Shown here one piece after another: positions 7,480 to 17,789 of a stretch of 64,000 bases of DNA. The stretch spans positions 384,465 through 448,464 of the forward strand of contig JAMLJA010000002.1 of NCBI GenBank assembly GCA_023953905.1, given 5' to 3'. Position numbers and translations under genes: made by a program. Positions within the stretch are counted from its first letter, which is position 1. Each line of letters begins with the position of its first letter. The DNA is from Rhizobiaceae bacterium. GTDB taxonomy: Bacteria; Pseudomonadota; Alphaproteobacteria; Rhizobiales; Rhizobiaceae. A model generated the notes under the pieces. The model saw nothing but the letters and a program-made list of their open reading frames with translations, did not search any database and was not told where the DNA came from.

Positions 7480-10023
7480 ATGATCGGTTCCCTTCCCCTC
7501 GCGACCCGCTTCGCGCTGCGCGAGATGCGCAGCGGTCTCTCCGGCTTCCTGATCTTCATCGTTTGCATCGCAATCGGTGTCGCCGCGATCGGTGGCGTCA
7601 ATTCGGTGGCGCGCGCCATCTCGGATGCGGTGGCCGATCAGGGTCAGGTTCTGCTCGGCGGCGATATCCGATTTGAACTCAATCAGCGTGAAGCGACGCA
7701 ACCCGAACTCGACCATCTTCGCAGCCTCGGAGACGTGGCCGAAAGCGCCAATATGCGATCCATGGCACGGCAGGCCGACGGCTCAAATCAGGCACTGGTC
7801 GAGGTCAAGGCAATCGATCAGGCATATCCCCTCTTCGGCGCGCTTCAGACGGACCCGCAAGTTCCGCTCGCTGACCTCTTTGCAGAACGCGGTGGGGTCT
7901 ATGGTGCTGCCGCACCGGATCTCCTGTTCGAGCGCCTCGGCCTGCCGCTGAACGCCACGATCCGGCTGGGTGCCGCCACTTTCGAATTGCGGGCCAAGAT
8001 CCTGACGGAGCCCGATGCGGTATCAGACGGATTCGGCTTCGCCCCGCGCCTCATGGTCTCGATGGACGGTTTGCGTGCAGCCGGTTTGATCCAGCCGGGT
8101 AGCCTTGTGGAGTATGCCTACAAGGTCAAGCTGCCGCCCGCCACGACGGCGGCCGAACTGTCGAGCATCATGCAACGTGCCAACGCTGAGTTTCCCGAGG
8201 CGGGCTGGTCGACGCGCACCCGCACCACTGCCGCGCCATCTCTCGCATCCAACATAGAGCGGTTCTCGCAGTTTCTGACGCTGGTGGGGCTGACGGCGCT
8301 CGTCGTCGGTGGCGTCGGCGTGGCAAACGCCGTGCGCGCCCATCTCGATGCCAAGCGACCTGTCATCGCCACGTTCAAAAGCCTCGGGGCCTCGGGTGGC
8401 TTTGTATTTCAGGTCTATCTCATCCAGATCCTGCTGATTTCCGCCATAGCCATCGTGCTCGGATTGATCGTCGGCGCATTGATGCCCTTCGCGGCCAGCA
8501 CCTTTCTGGCTTCGGTCATCCCGGTTCCCGCAGAGCCGCGCGTCTATCCGGGCGCTCTCGCACTTGCTGCCCTGTTCGGGATCATGGTGACGCTGGTGTT
8601 TGCGTTGCTGCCGCTTGGTCGCGCGCGCGATGTGCCGGCTACCGCGCTCTTTCGTGAACTGGGTTTCGAGGCACGTGGTCTTCCTCGCCCGATCTATGTC
8701 GTCATGGCGGTTGGCATTGCCGCCGCACTTGCGCTGATAGCCATCTGGATGGCGGCCGACCGGCGGATCGCCTGGATATTCGTTGTTGCCGCGATTGTAT
8801 CCTTCATCGTGCTGCGAGCCGTCGGAGCGCTCGTTCAGTATCTTGCGCGTCACAGTCCGCGGGTGAGATCGACCGCTCTGCGCCTTGCCATCGGCAATAT
8901 TCATCGCCCGGGCGCGTTGACCCCATCGGCGGTTTTGTCGCTCGGCCTTGGCTTGACGCTGCTCGCCACGCTGGCGCTGATCGACGGCAATCTGCGACGC
9001 CAGATAGCCGGCAGCCTGCCGGAACAGGCGCCCAACTTCTTCTTCGTGGACATACAAAGCGCGGAAGTCGAGCAATTCGCGCAGCTTCTGCAATCTGAGG
9101 CGCCAAGCGGCGATCTCATGCGCGTGCCGATGTTGCGCGGTCGCATCATGGCCATCAACGGAACCGACATACGCGAAATCACCGTGCCGCCGGAAGGCGC
9201 GTGGGTGTTGCGCGGTGACAGGGGCATCACATATTCGGCCAGCGCGCCTGAGAACGCGACACTTTCGGCCGGCCAATGGTGGCCCGCGGACTATTCCGGC
9301 GAGCCGCTGGTGTCGTTTTCAGCCGAGGAGGCCGGACAACTTGGCCTTAAGATCGGCGACACGCTGACGGTCAACGTGCTTGGCCGCAACGTCGACGCCC
9401 GCATTGCCAATCTGCGCGACGTTCAATGGGAATCGCTCTCGATCAACTTTGTCATGGTATTTTCGCCCAATACTTTCGCGGGCGCGCCGCATGCGTGGTT
9501 GGCGACACTGACAGACAGGAATGCCAGCGCTGAAGATGAATCCAGGATTCTGAATGCCGTGACGCGCGCCTTTCCGACCGTCACCACGGTGCGCGTCAAG
9601 GATGCGCTCGATGTGGTCAACGGTCTCGTCGCCCAACTTGGCGTGGCCATTCGCGCCGCAGCGGGCGTCGCCCTGATCGCTTCGATCCTGGTGCTGGCCG
9701 GAGCGCTGGCGGCAGGCAACCGTGCGCGCATCCACGATGCCGTGGTTCTCAAGACACTCGGCGCCACGCGGCGCACGCTGATTCTGGCATTCTCGCTTGA
9801 GTATCTGCTGATCGGGCTCGCCACCGCGATCTTCGCGCTGCTTGCAGGTGGCGTCGCCGCCTGGTTCGTCGTCAGCAGGATCATGAGCCTGCCGTCCGCG
9901 TTCCTGCCCGAGGTCGCAATCGGCACAGTGGTCGTGGCTCTTGTGCTGACCATCGGAATTGGATTGGCCGGAACGTGGCGGGTGCTCGGGCACAAGGCCG
10001 CACCCATTCTGAGGAATTTGTAA
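7480..10023 (+). CDS. ybbP: FtsX-type ABC transporter permease, YbbP family
   Basis: 847 residues. Topology is typical of large YbbP permeases: one N-terminal helix (about 20-42), a large periplasmic domain, a first FtsX core near 260-400, additional helices around 405-460, a second periplasmic domain, and a second FtsX core near 720-847. It is expected to form an inner membrane complex with the preceding ATPase. Such transporters act on lipids, lipoproteins or envelope signalling; the substrate of this branch is not established. A GGGGA ribosome binding site precedes ATG 7480. Confidence 0.92.
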   Translation: MIGSLPLATRFALREMRSGLSGFLIFIVCIAIGVAAIGGVNSVARAISDAVADQGQVLLGGDIRFELNQREATQPELDHLRSLGDVAESANMRSMARQADGSNQALVEVKAIDQAYPLFGALQTDPQVPLADLFAERGGVYGAAAPDLLFERLGLPLNATIRLGAATFELRAKILTEPDAVSDGFGFAPRLMVSMDGLRAAGLIQPGSLVEYAYKVKLPPATTAAELSSIMQRANAEFPEAGWSTRTRTTAAPSLASNIERFSQFLTLVGLTALVVGGVGVANAVRAHLDAKRPVIATFKSLGASGGFVFQVYLIQILLISAIAIVLGLIVGALMPFAASTFLASVIPVPAEPRVYPGALALAALFGIMVTLVFALLPLGRARDVPATALFRELGFEARGLPRPIYVVMAVGIAAALALIAIWMAADRRIAWIFVVAAIVSFIVLRAVGALVQYLARHSPRVRSTALRLAIGNIHRPGALTPSAVLSLGLGLTLLATLALIDGNLRRQIAGSLPEQAPNFFFVDIQSAEVEQFAQLLQSEAPSGDLMRVPMLRGRIMAINGTDIREITVPPEGAWVLRGDRGITYSASAPENATLSAGQWWPADYSGEPLVSFSAEEAGQLGLKIGDTLTVNVLGRNVDARIANLRDVQWESLSINFVMVFSPNTFAGAPHAWLATLTDRNASAEDESRILNAVTRAFPTVTTVRVKDALDVVNGLVAQLGVAIRAAAGVALIASILVLAGALAAGNRARIHDAVVLKTLGATRRTLILAFSLEYLLIGLATAIFALLAGGVAAWFVVSRIMSLPSAFLPEVAIGTVVVALVLTIGIGLAGTWRVLGHKAAPILRNL

Positions 10024-10253
10024 CCTTTCATTTGCCTTTCGAGACGCGGGGCGGCGTTTGCAACATGTTGCGCGTTAGCCTTCGTATGAAAATTGCGTGA
10101 TCACGTTGTCTTGCAATGCGTGTCAGGTCTTGTTCTCGGCGCAAAGACACATCATATTCGGCCGCAGGCATGCTGGAGTCCCGCCAGCGGCGCCTGGGCG
10201 CGTGCATGGGCTGCGACCGACACCCGACGGGACAGAAGCAACAGAGGAAATCC
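10024..10253 (+). ncRNA. long leader of ybhL, candidate ybhL RNA motif
   Basis: The 230 bases before the BI-1 gene are non-coding. A perfect 12-base palindrome GCAACATGTTGC sits at 10060-10071. Near the gene, GTCCCG (10178-10183) can pair with CGGGAC (10228-10233), enclosing smaller hairpins such as CCAG/CTGG. A conserved structured RNA called the ybhL motif is known upstream of exactly this gene type in alphaproteobacteria. Position and structure fit, but I could not test it with a covariance model. Confidence 0.4.
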
Positions 10254-11033
10254 ATGGCTGAACCCATTCGCAACTACCAGACGCGCGTAGCGCCCGGTGC
10301 GCGCGCCGACGCCGCGATCGACCAGGGTCTGCGCGCCTACATGCTCAAGGTCTACAATCTGATGGCCATGGGTATGGCGATCACTGGTGTTGCCGCCCTT
10401 GCAATGGCGATGCTGGCGACAACCAACGATCCGTCACAGGCCGTAGCCACGATGGGTAACGGCAAGATGCTGACCAATGTCGGCTACGCCGTCTATGCAT
10501 CGCCGCTTCGCTGGGTCATCATGCTGGCTCCGCTCGGCATGGTGTTCTTCCTGAGCGCCCGCGTCCACAAGATGAGCGTCTCTGCCGCGCAGACATCGTT
10601 CTGGATCTTCGCCGGTCTGATGGGCTTGTCGCTTTCGTCGATCTTCCTGGTCTACACCAGCGCATCGATCGTCCAGACATTCTTCGTCACGGCGGCAGCG
10701 TTCGGCGCCCTCTCGCTCTATGGTTACACGACCAAGCGTGACCTGACCGCGATGGGCTCGTTCCTGATCATGGGCGTGTTCGGCCTGATCATCGCCATGG
10801 TGGTGAACATTTTCCTGGCCTCTTCGGCTCTGCAGTTTGCCATCTCGGCACTCGGCGTGCTGATCTTCTCGGGCCTCACCGCCTATGACACGCAGAAGAT
10901 CAAGGAAATGTACTGGGAAGGCGATGACGTCCTGGTTGCCGGCCGCAAGGCCATCATGGGCGCTCTGACGCTCTACCTGGACTTCATCAACCTCTTCACG
11001 TTCCTTCTCCAGTTCCTCGGCAATCGCGAATAA
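10254..11033 (+). CDS. ybhL: Bax inhibitor-1 / YccA family membrane protein
   Basis: 259 residues with a short soluble N-terminus and seven predicted membrane helices, the normal layout of the BI-1 family. The conserved C-terminal part LTAYDTQKIKEMYWEGDDV is present, including the aspartates linked to pH-sensitive calcium leak in bacterial homologues. Physiological role in bacteria is poorly defined; E. coli YccA modulates FtsH. ATG 10254 follows AGAGGAAA and gives the family N-terminus; upstream in-frame starts lie inside the structured leader. A strong terminator follows. Confidence 0.93.
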   Translation: MAEPIRNYQTRVAPGARADAAIDQGLRAYMLKVYNLMAMGMAITGVAALAMAMLATTNDPSQAVATMGNGKMLTNVGYAVYASPLRWVIMLAPLGMVFFLSARVHKMSVSAAQTSFWIFAGLMGLSLSSIFLVYTSASIVQTFFVTAAAFGALSLYGYTTKRDLTAMGSFLIMGVFGLIIAMVVNIFLASSALQFAISALGVLIFSGLTAYDTQKIKEMYWEGDDVLVAGRKAIMGALTLYLDFINLFTFLLQFLGNRE

Positions 11034-11066
11034 TTGCATCCGAAACTGGACCAAGAAAGTTTGCGA

Positions 11067-11090
11067 GGGCGGCCCAAGGGCCGCCCTTTT
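11067..11090 (+). terminator. Rho-independent terminator after ybhL
   Basis: GGGCGGC (11067-11073) pairs with GCCGCCC (11080-11086); the stem can extend by CC/GG to a two-base loop, and TTTT follows. Confidence 0.9.
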
Positions 11091-11143
11091 CATTTGTCGG
11101 TTCAACTGCTCATGTGAGGACTTTCACCTCGCGAGCTGTGTCC

Positions 11144-11731
11144 ATGTCTCCACTAGAGATTCGTCCTGCAACGCTTGCCGACATGGTGCGACTTACCGAG
11201 ATCTATGCCGACGCCGTGACGAGCGGAACCGCATCCTACGAGTTGGAGCCGCCCACACAGGCGGAGATGGCAAGCCGGTTCAACGATATGGTGAAAGGCG
11301 GCTATCCCTATCTGGTCGCCATTCGCGAAGGAACCATCGTCGGCTATGCCTACGTCAATGCATTCAGGGCGCGTCCAGCGTATCGGTTCATCGTCGAGAA
11401 TTCGATCTATGTCGCCCCGGAAGCCAAGGGCGGGGGCATTGCGACGGCACTGATGCACGCCCTCGTCGACCAATGTGAACAGCTCGGGTTTCGCCAGATC
11501 CTCGCCGTCATCGGCGATGGCTCGAAATCCAGCCCCTCCGTCAGGCTACATGAAAAGCTGGGCTTCCAGCACGCAGGTACGCTGGTCGGCACCGGCTGGA
11601 AACATGGGCGATGGCTGGATACCGTCCTGATGCAGCTTCCCCTCAATGGGGGCAATGCGACAGATCCCGATCCGCAATCGGAACCGGAAATACGATTCCG
11701 GGAACAATTACGTCTCAAGACTGCCGATTGA
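11144..11731 (+). CDS. GNAT N-acetyltransferase, phosphinothricin acetyltransferase-like
   Basis: 195 residues. The GNAT core is clear: IRPATLADMVRLTEIYADAV at the start, VGYAYVNAFRARPAYRFIVENSIYV in the middle, the acetyl-CoA binding loop APEAKGGGIATALMHAL, and HEKLGFQHAGTL near the end. This pattern matches the Pat/Bar and MnaT subgroup, which acetylates phosphinothricin-like compounds or methionine sulfone and sulfoximine. The true substrate is not predictable. ATG 11144 is preferred, although the ribosome binding site is poor and GTG 11114 is possible. Confidence 0.85.
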   Translation: MSPLEIRPATLADMVRLTEIYADAVTSGTASYELEPPTQAEMASRFNDMVKGGYPYLVAIREGTIVGYAYVNAFRARPAYRFIVENSIYVAPEAKGGGIATALMHALVDQCEQLGFRQILAVIGDGSKSSPSVRLHEKLGFQHAGTLVGTGWKHGRWLDTVLMQLPLNGGNATDPDPQSEPEIRFREQLRLKTAD

Positions 11732-11766
11732 ACGACCTTCCGCCGCAAAAGGTGCGGAGCGAAGGC

Positions 11767-12381
11767 CTACCACATCTCCTTCTCGTAGACCTCGTCGAGC
11801 CAACGGTCCTTCGCTTCCGCGGATTCGGCAAACTTCGTCTGGTCCTTCAGGATTTCACCCAGTGTCGGCATCGCAGAGCGCGGCGGCCAGCTTTCCGGCT
11901 GCCATAGCTTGGATCGCATGAATGCCTTGGCGCAATGCATGTAGACGGCCTTGACCTTAACCACGAGCACGCTGACCGGAACCTTTCCCTCAGCCGACAG
12001 GCTCTCGCGCAAAGGCTGGTCGAACGTGATCCGGCCGTTACCGTTAACGCGCAGGGTCTCGTTCATTCCCGGTATCAGGAATAGCAGCCCGACGGCGGGA
12101 TTGACGACGATGTTTTCCCAAGTGTCGAGCCGGTTGTTGCCGGGCCGGTCGGGAATGGCCAGCGTCACGTCATCGAGGACAGCCACGAACCCCGGCTTGT
12201 CGCCTTTGGGCGTGACGTCCGCATTGCCTTCGCCATCCGACGACCCGATCAACACGAACGGGCTCTTTTCGATGAAATTGCGGCTATGCGGATCGAGCTG
12301 CCGCATCTCCTTCTGGACCGCCCCACCAGTCGCAAGCTTGTAATGTTCGCGAAGTCCCTCGCGCGAAGTTACGAACTCCAT
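11767..12381 (-). CDS. pyridoxamine 5'-phosphate oxidase-fold flavoprotein
   Basis: 204 residues. The split-barrel FMN-binding fold is indicated by FVLIGSSDGEGNADVTPKGDKPGFV, the DRPGNNRLDTWENIVVNPAVGLLFLIPG segment and the C-terminal KAFMRSKLWQPESWP motif. This matches a family often annotated as MSMEG_1061-type PPOX proteins. Members bind FMN or F420 and reduce or bind unknown small molecules; true PNPOx activity is unlikely. It lies 9 bases downstream of yciB on the same strand, suggesting co-transcription. Confidence 0.85.
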   Translation of the reverse strand: MEFVTSREGLREHYKLATGGAVQKEMRQLDPHSRNFIEKSPFVLIGSSDGEGNADVTPKGDKPGFVAVLDDVTLAIPDRPGNNRLDTWENIVVNPAVGLLFLIPGMNETLRVNGNGRITFDQPLRESLSAEGKVPVSVLVVKVKAVYMHCAKAFMRSKLWQPESWPPRSAMPTLGEILKDQTKFAESAEAKDRWLDEVYEKEMW

Positions 12382-12390
12382 GCTTCCTCC

Positions 12391-13038
12391 CTATTTCTCG
12401 CCCTTTTCCTCTGCCGAGTGGCGCATGATCAGGCGCATCTGGCTCATCGTGAAGACGAGCGTAATCGGCATGATTCCCCACACCTTGAACGCCACCCAGG
12501 TGTCGGTCGAGAAGTTACGCCAGACAATTTCGTTGGCCAGAGCCAGAAACAGGAAAAACAAGCCCCAGCGAAAAGTCAGTTTTCTCCAGCCCTCGGCATC
12601 GAGCTTGAATGCGGAATCGAACACGTAGCCGAGGAGAGACTTGCCAAAGTAGAGGCCGCCCAGAAGCACGACACCGAAGAGCGTGTTCACGATGGTCGGC
12701 TTCATCTTGATGAAGACGTCGTCCTGCAAATAGAGCGTCAGCGCACCGAAGACGAAGACAACGGCGCCGGATACGAGCGGCATGATCGGCAGTGTTCGCA
12801 CAAGCACCCAGGAAGCAATCAGGGCGATCGCCGTAGCGATCATGAACAGACCGGTCGCAAGGAATATCGGGCCACCGAACCAGCTCAGCGCGGGAAATTT
12901 GCCAACGAGCCACTCGCCCCGCGTGTTGGCGACGAAGAACACGATCAGTGGCCCAAGCTCCAGAGCAAGCTTGAGAAGCGGGTTCATCTCCCTGCGCTTC
13001 GGATCGGACGGATCGCGTTCGAGCATGGGAGCGTTCAT
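12391..13038 (-). CDS. yciB: septation protein A / inner membrane protein YciB
   Basis: 215 residues with five to six membrane helices. The opening [15 protein letters not shown], the central [34 protein letters not shown] and [25 protein letters not shown] near the C-terminus are the conserved blocks of the YciB/IspZ family, which affects cell division and envelope integrity. It lies downstream of ftsY (47-base gap) in a minus-strand run dapF-mtaB-ftsY-yciB that is conserved in Rhizobiales. Confidence 0.95.
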   Translation of the reverse strand: MNAPMLERDPSDPKRREMNPLLKLALELGPLIVFFVANTRGEWLVGKFPALSWFGGPIFLATGLFMIATAIALIASWVLVRTLPIMPLVSGAVVFVFGALTLYLQDDVFIKMKPTIVNTLFGVVLLGGLYFGKSLLGYVFDSAFKLDAEGWRKLTFRWGLFFLFLALANEIVWRNFSTDTWVAFKVWGIMPITLVFTMSQMRLIMRHSAEEKGEK

Positions 13039-13085
13039 CGAAAATGCCTCGTAAAATCAGTCACAGCGGATTGAGGGTCCGCCGC

Positions 13086-14582
<1,497 letters not shown>

Positions 14583-14596
14583 CAGAGATGAAATCC

Positions 14597-15880
14597 TTAT
14601 GCCGCCTGCGCTTCGACAGGCACGGCGATGAGCCGGCTGCCGTCATGCCCGGCAATTGTGGCCTCGACGATCTCGCCCGGCAACCCGCATGGGATTGTGG
14701 CAAGCGTGAAGCCTTCCGTGCGGCCGAGCCCCTCGCGTTCGACAAGAATGCGCTGAGCCGTGCCGGAGAGCGAACCGAGATGGTGCGCATAGGCACGGTC
14801 ACCGGCCTCTCGAAGGGTTGCCGCACGTGCCTTTACAATGCCGCGGTCGAGCTGTGGCATGCGGGCCGCGGGGGTGCCTTCGCGTGGGCTGAACGGGAAC
14901 ACATGCAGATGCGTGAGACCGCACTCGTCAACCAGTTTGAGAGAATTCTCGAACATCGCGTCGGTCTCGGTCGGGAAACCGGCGATAATGTCCGCACCGA
15001 ATACGATGTCTGGGCGAAGCCTGCGCACATCCTCGCAAAAACGGATGGAATCGTCGCGCAGATGGCGCCGCTTCATGCGCTTCAGGATCATGTCGTCGCC
15101 TGCCTGCAGCGAAAGATGCAGATGAGGCATCAGCCGAGACTCCGTCGCGATACAGTCGAGCAGATCGTCATCGGCTTCCACGGAATCGATGGACGACAGC
15201 CGCAGCCGCTTTACCGCCGGGACCTGTCGCAGGATGGTTCGGACAAGCCGCCCGAGCTTCGGCGCGCCCGGCAGGTCTGCGCCATAGCTCGTCATGTCGA
15301 CGCCGGTCAGAACGATCTCCGCGTAGCCATTGCCCGCAAGCCGAGCGACCTGCTCCACCACGGCGCCCATCGGCACGGAGCGGGAGTTGCCTCTGCCATA
15401 GGGAATGATGCAGAAGGTGCAGCGATGGTCGCATCCATTCTGGACCTGCACAAAGGCACGCGCGCGCCCCTCTATCGCATCGACCATATGCGACGCGGTC
15501 TCACGCACCGAGAATATGTCGTTGACGCGCGCCTTTTCCGTGTCATTGACACCGAAATCCGGGAGCGCGCGATAGGAGTGCGCCTTGAGCTTCTCCTCAT
15601 TGCCAAGCACGAGATCAACCTCGTCCATGTCGACGAAGCTGCCGGGCTCTGTCTGCGCCGCGCAACCAGTAACGATGATACGTGCGTTCGGCCGCTCACG
15701 ACGGGCCTTGCGAATTGACTGTTTGGCTTGTCTGACAGCCTCTGCCGTCACCGCACATGTGTTGAAGATGACCGCGCCATCGGCGAGCTCACCAAGACCG
15801 GCCACGTCGGCTTCCCGGCGCATGACCTCCGACTCGTAGGTGTTGAGCCGACAACCGAATGTGACGATGTCGATGGCCAT
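14597..15880 (-). CDS. mtaB: tRNA (t6A37) methylthiotransferase MtaB
   Basis: 427 residues. This radical-SAM enzyme adds a methylthio group to t6A at position 37 of ANN-decoding tRNAs. The N-terminal UPF0004 domain has its three cluster cysteines (FGCRLN, NTCAV, TGCAAQ), and the radical SAM motif CDHRCTFC lies near residue 150. A TRAM-like domain ends the protein. The absence of MiaB-specific N-terminal features and the neighbourhood favour MtaB over MiaB. The start codon shares one base with the dapF stop, so translation is coupled. Confidence 0.93.
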   Translation of the reverse strand: MAIDIVTFGCRLNTYESEVMRREADVAGLGELADGAVIFNTCAVTAEAVRQAKQSIRKARRERPNARIIVTGCAAQTEPGSFVDMDEVDLVLGNEEKLKAHSYRALPDFGVNDTEKARVNDIFSVRETASHMVDAIEGRARAFVQVQNGCDHRCTFCIIPYGRGNSRSVPMGAVVEQVARLAGNGYAEIVLTGVDMTSYGADLPGAPKLGRLVRTILRQVPAVKRLRLSSIDSVEADDDLLDCIATESRLMPHLHLSLQAGDDMILKRMKRRHLRDDSIRFCEDVRRLRPDIVFGADIIAGFPTETDAMFENSLKLVDECGLTHLHVFPFSPREGTPAARMPQLDRGIVKARAATLREAGDRAYAHHLGSLSGTAQRILVEREGLGRTEGFTLATIPCGLPGEIVEATIAGHDGSRLIAVPVEAQAA

Positions 15881-16761
15881 CAGGCGGCACTTTCGGCTTC
15901 ACGAGTCCATGCGCCCGTTGCCGGATCGAAACTGCCTGAAAACTCCCACTCGGCCGGACCCGTGAGAACCACATGATCGTCCTCGCGCCATTCCACGGTA
16001 ATGTCGCCGCCGGGAGCCGTCAGTCGCACCTTGCGATGGGTACGGCCGGTTCTGGCGCCCGACACGGCCGCCGCGCATGCAGCAGAGCCGCAGGCCCTGG
16101 TAAGACCCGCGCCGCGTTCCCATGTCCGGATGATCATATGATCGGGCGCTACGACCTGTGCGATGGTGATGTTGGCACGCTCGGGAAAGATCGGGTGATT
16201 TTCGAGCAGAGGCCCAAACTTGTCGAGTTCATAGGACCACACATCGCGGTCCACCCAGAAAATCGCATGGGGATTGCCCATCGACGCGACGGAAGGCGAA
16301 TGAAGCACCGGCGCGTCGATCGGACCGATCTGCAACTCGATGGCGCGGGTGTCGTGGAATTCCTCGGCCAGAGGGATGTCCTGCCAGCCGAAGCGCGGCT
16401 TACCGAGATCGACGGAGATCAGACCGTCGGCGTGTTCCTGCGTGTTGATGATCCCGGCGACAGTCTCGAAGGTAAAAACCTTCTCGCCGGTTTCAGCCGC
16501 AAGTGCCTGCACGACGCAGCGCATTCCGTTGCCGCAGGCCTGCGCCTTCGAACCGTCGGAATTGAAGATGTCGACGAAATAGGCGGTGCCGAGTGTCCTG
16601 GCATCGTGAATCGCCATGATCTGGTCGAACTTCGTGGCCGGGTCGGCGTTAAGGGCCCTTGCGGCCTGTGCCGAAACGAAATCCGCACGACCACGCATGT
16701 CGGCAACGATTATCTCATTGCCGAGGCCATTCATCTTGGCGAATACAGCACGCGCCGCCAT
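15880..16761 (-). CDS. dapF: diaminopimelate epimerase
   Basis: 293 residues. DapF converts LL- to meso-diaminopimelate for peptidoglycan and lysine. Both catalytic cysteines are in their motifs: ACGNGMRC near residue 76 and ACGSAAC near residue 224. The opening [13 protein letters not shown] is typical, as is the [12 protein letters not shown] segment before the second half-domain. The gene overlaps mtaB by one base and forms the head of the dapF-mtaB-ftsY run. Confidence 0.97.
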   Translation of the reverse strand: MAARAVFAKMNGLGNEIIVADMRGRADFVSAQAARALNADPATKFDQIMAIHDARTLGTAYFVDIFNSDGSKAQACGNGMRCVVQALAAETGEKVFTFETVAGIINTQEHADGLISVDLGKPRFGWQDIPLAEEFHDTRAIELQIGPIDAPVLHSPSVASMGNPHAIFWVDRDVWSYELDKFGPLLENHPIFPERANITIAQVVAPDHMIIRTWERGAGLTRACGSAACAAAVSGARTGRTHRKVRLTAPGGDITVEWREDDHVVLTGPAEWEFSGSFDPATGAWTREAESAA

Positions 16762-16835
16762 TGCCGCTCAAACTCTCCGCGTCTTTTGCGGCCTATATGG
16801 CGGAAACCGGCTGCTTTTACCAGTGCGGCCGTTGC

Positions 16836-16997
16836 CTAGGCGACGACGATAAGGCCGAGCACCACCAGCAGAAACAGAACCAGCACTATGGCGATCAACA
16901 GACGTGCGCCAGTTGCCGCTGCTCCTGCAAGACGCGGAAAGCCAAACAGGCTCAACACCGCCGCCGCAATGAGAAGGATCAGAATCCATTTGATCAT
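16836..16997 (-). CDS. DUF1328 (YtjA-type) small membrane protein
   Basis: 53 residues, translated by hand: starts MIKWILILLIAAAVLSLFGF and has two hydrophobic segments split by a short PRLAGAAATGAR loop. This is the layout of the DUF1328/YtjA family of tiny inner membrane proteins of unknown function. A GGGGGAAAG ribosome binding site precedes the ATG. A perfect EcfG-type promoter lies 30 bases further upstream (17027-17051), so general-stress induction is likely. Confidence 0.9.
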   Translation of the reverse strand: MIKWILILLIAAAVLSLFGFPRLAGAAATGARLLIAIVLVLFLLVVLGLIVVA

Positions 16998-17026
16998 GTG
17001 CTTTCCCCCGTTTGTCTCGAAAAATG

Positions 17027-17051
17027 AACGTCGAATGGGCGGTCAGGTTCC
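17027..17051 (-). promoter_or_regulatory. EcfG-type general stress promoter for the DUF1328 gene
   Basis: On the minus strand GGAAC (17051-17047) is followed after exactly 16 bases by CGTT (17030-17027). This matches the alphaproteobacterial RpoE2/EcfG consensus GGAAC-N16/17-CGTT with no mismatch, 30 bases upstream of the DUF1328 start codon at 16997. Confidence 0.75.
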
Positions 17052-17234
17052 CGGCAAAGTTACCAACCTGACGCCATTTTCACCCGAAACCGGTCAAAAA
17101 TCACAGTATTCTATCGAATTTAGCTTCTCATACACCGCATTTTAACCATATAGGGCTGCAATTTCGTCAACATCACGGTCTTGAGTAGCGCCGCATAACC
17201 GGGCGCAACCGGATACGCGTCCATGGAGAGGCTA

Positions 17235-17753
17235 ATGCTGAATTCGAGAACCGCAGTCCTGGCAGTTGGACTCGCTGCCCTTGCCGCCAGCGGTTGTACA
17301 AGCACACGCTTCCAGTCCGAGAACACCCAGCCTGCGCCTTTGCCGGCCGTGCCGTCCGGACAGGTGAGCAGCCAGCAGTTGCCGCCTCCTGCCGCGCCAC
17401 AGAGCCCGGCCGCGTTCCCTACAGCGCCTGAAACGCAGGTCGCTTCCCTCCCCGAGCCGAGCGCCAACGCCCCTGATCTTACGGCGGGCAGCGTGGCCGG
17501 CGTTTGGAACGCGACCGTCTCCGGACAGAGCTGCAAAGTGGCAACTCCGCAAACCAAATATGGCCAGGGTTTTCGGGCTGGCCCCTTGCGCTGCCCCGCC
17601 CCGCTCGATGGGGTCAAATCCTGGGCGGTCTCAGGCAAGCAGCTCACCTTGTATGATGAAGGAGGCAGCACTCTGGCCCGCCTCTACTCGTCAGGCGCGG
17701 AAAGATTTGACGGACAGACCACGAGTGGCGTAGCGATCTCGCTCAGCCGCTAA
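17235..17753 (+). CDS. omp19: outer membrane lipoprotein, Omp19 / Inh protease-inhibitor family
   Basis: 172 residues. A lipoprotein signal peptide ends in the lipobox LAASGC. A Pro/Ala-rich spacer follows to about residue 85, then a beta-barrel domain with LTAGSVAGVWNATVSGQSCKVATPQTKYGQG-type blocks and two cysteines (read in short pieces: GQSCKVATPQ, GPLRCPAP). This domain closely resembles Brucella Omp19, which inhibits proteases and belongs to the AprI/Inh fold. ATG 17235 was chosen over 17223 because GGAGAGG sits 4 bases before it. It is divergent from the DUF1328 gene. Confidence 0.9.
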   Translation: MLNSRTAVLAVGLAALAASGCTSTRFQSENTQPAPLPAVPSGQVSSQQLPPPAAPQSPAAFPTAPETQVASLPEPSANAPDLTAGSVAGVWNATVSGQSCKVATPQTKYGQGFRAGPLRCPAPLDGVKSWAVSGKQLTLYDEGGSTLARLYSSGAERFDGQTTSGVAISLSR

Positions 17754-17789
17754 ACCTTCCGATCTTCGAATTTCTCCGGAGCCCCTGGA

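Noticed and set aside
14588..15718. Long plus-strand open frame of 376 codons opposite mtaB
   Set aside because: It is antisense to a clearly conserved radical-SAM gene, has no domain and no ribosome binding site; GC-rich DNA gives such shadows.
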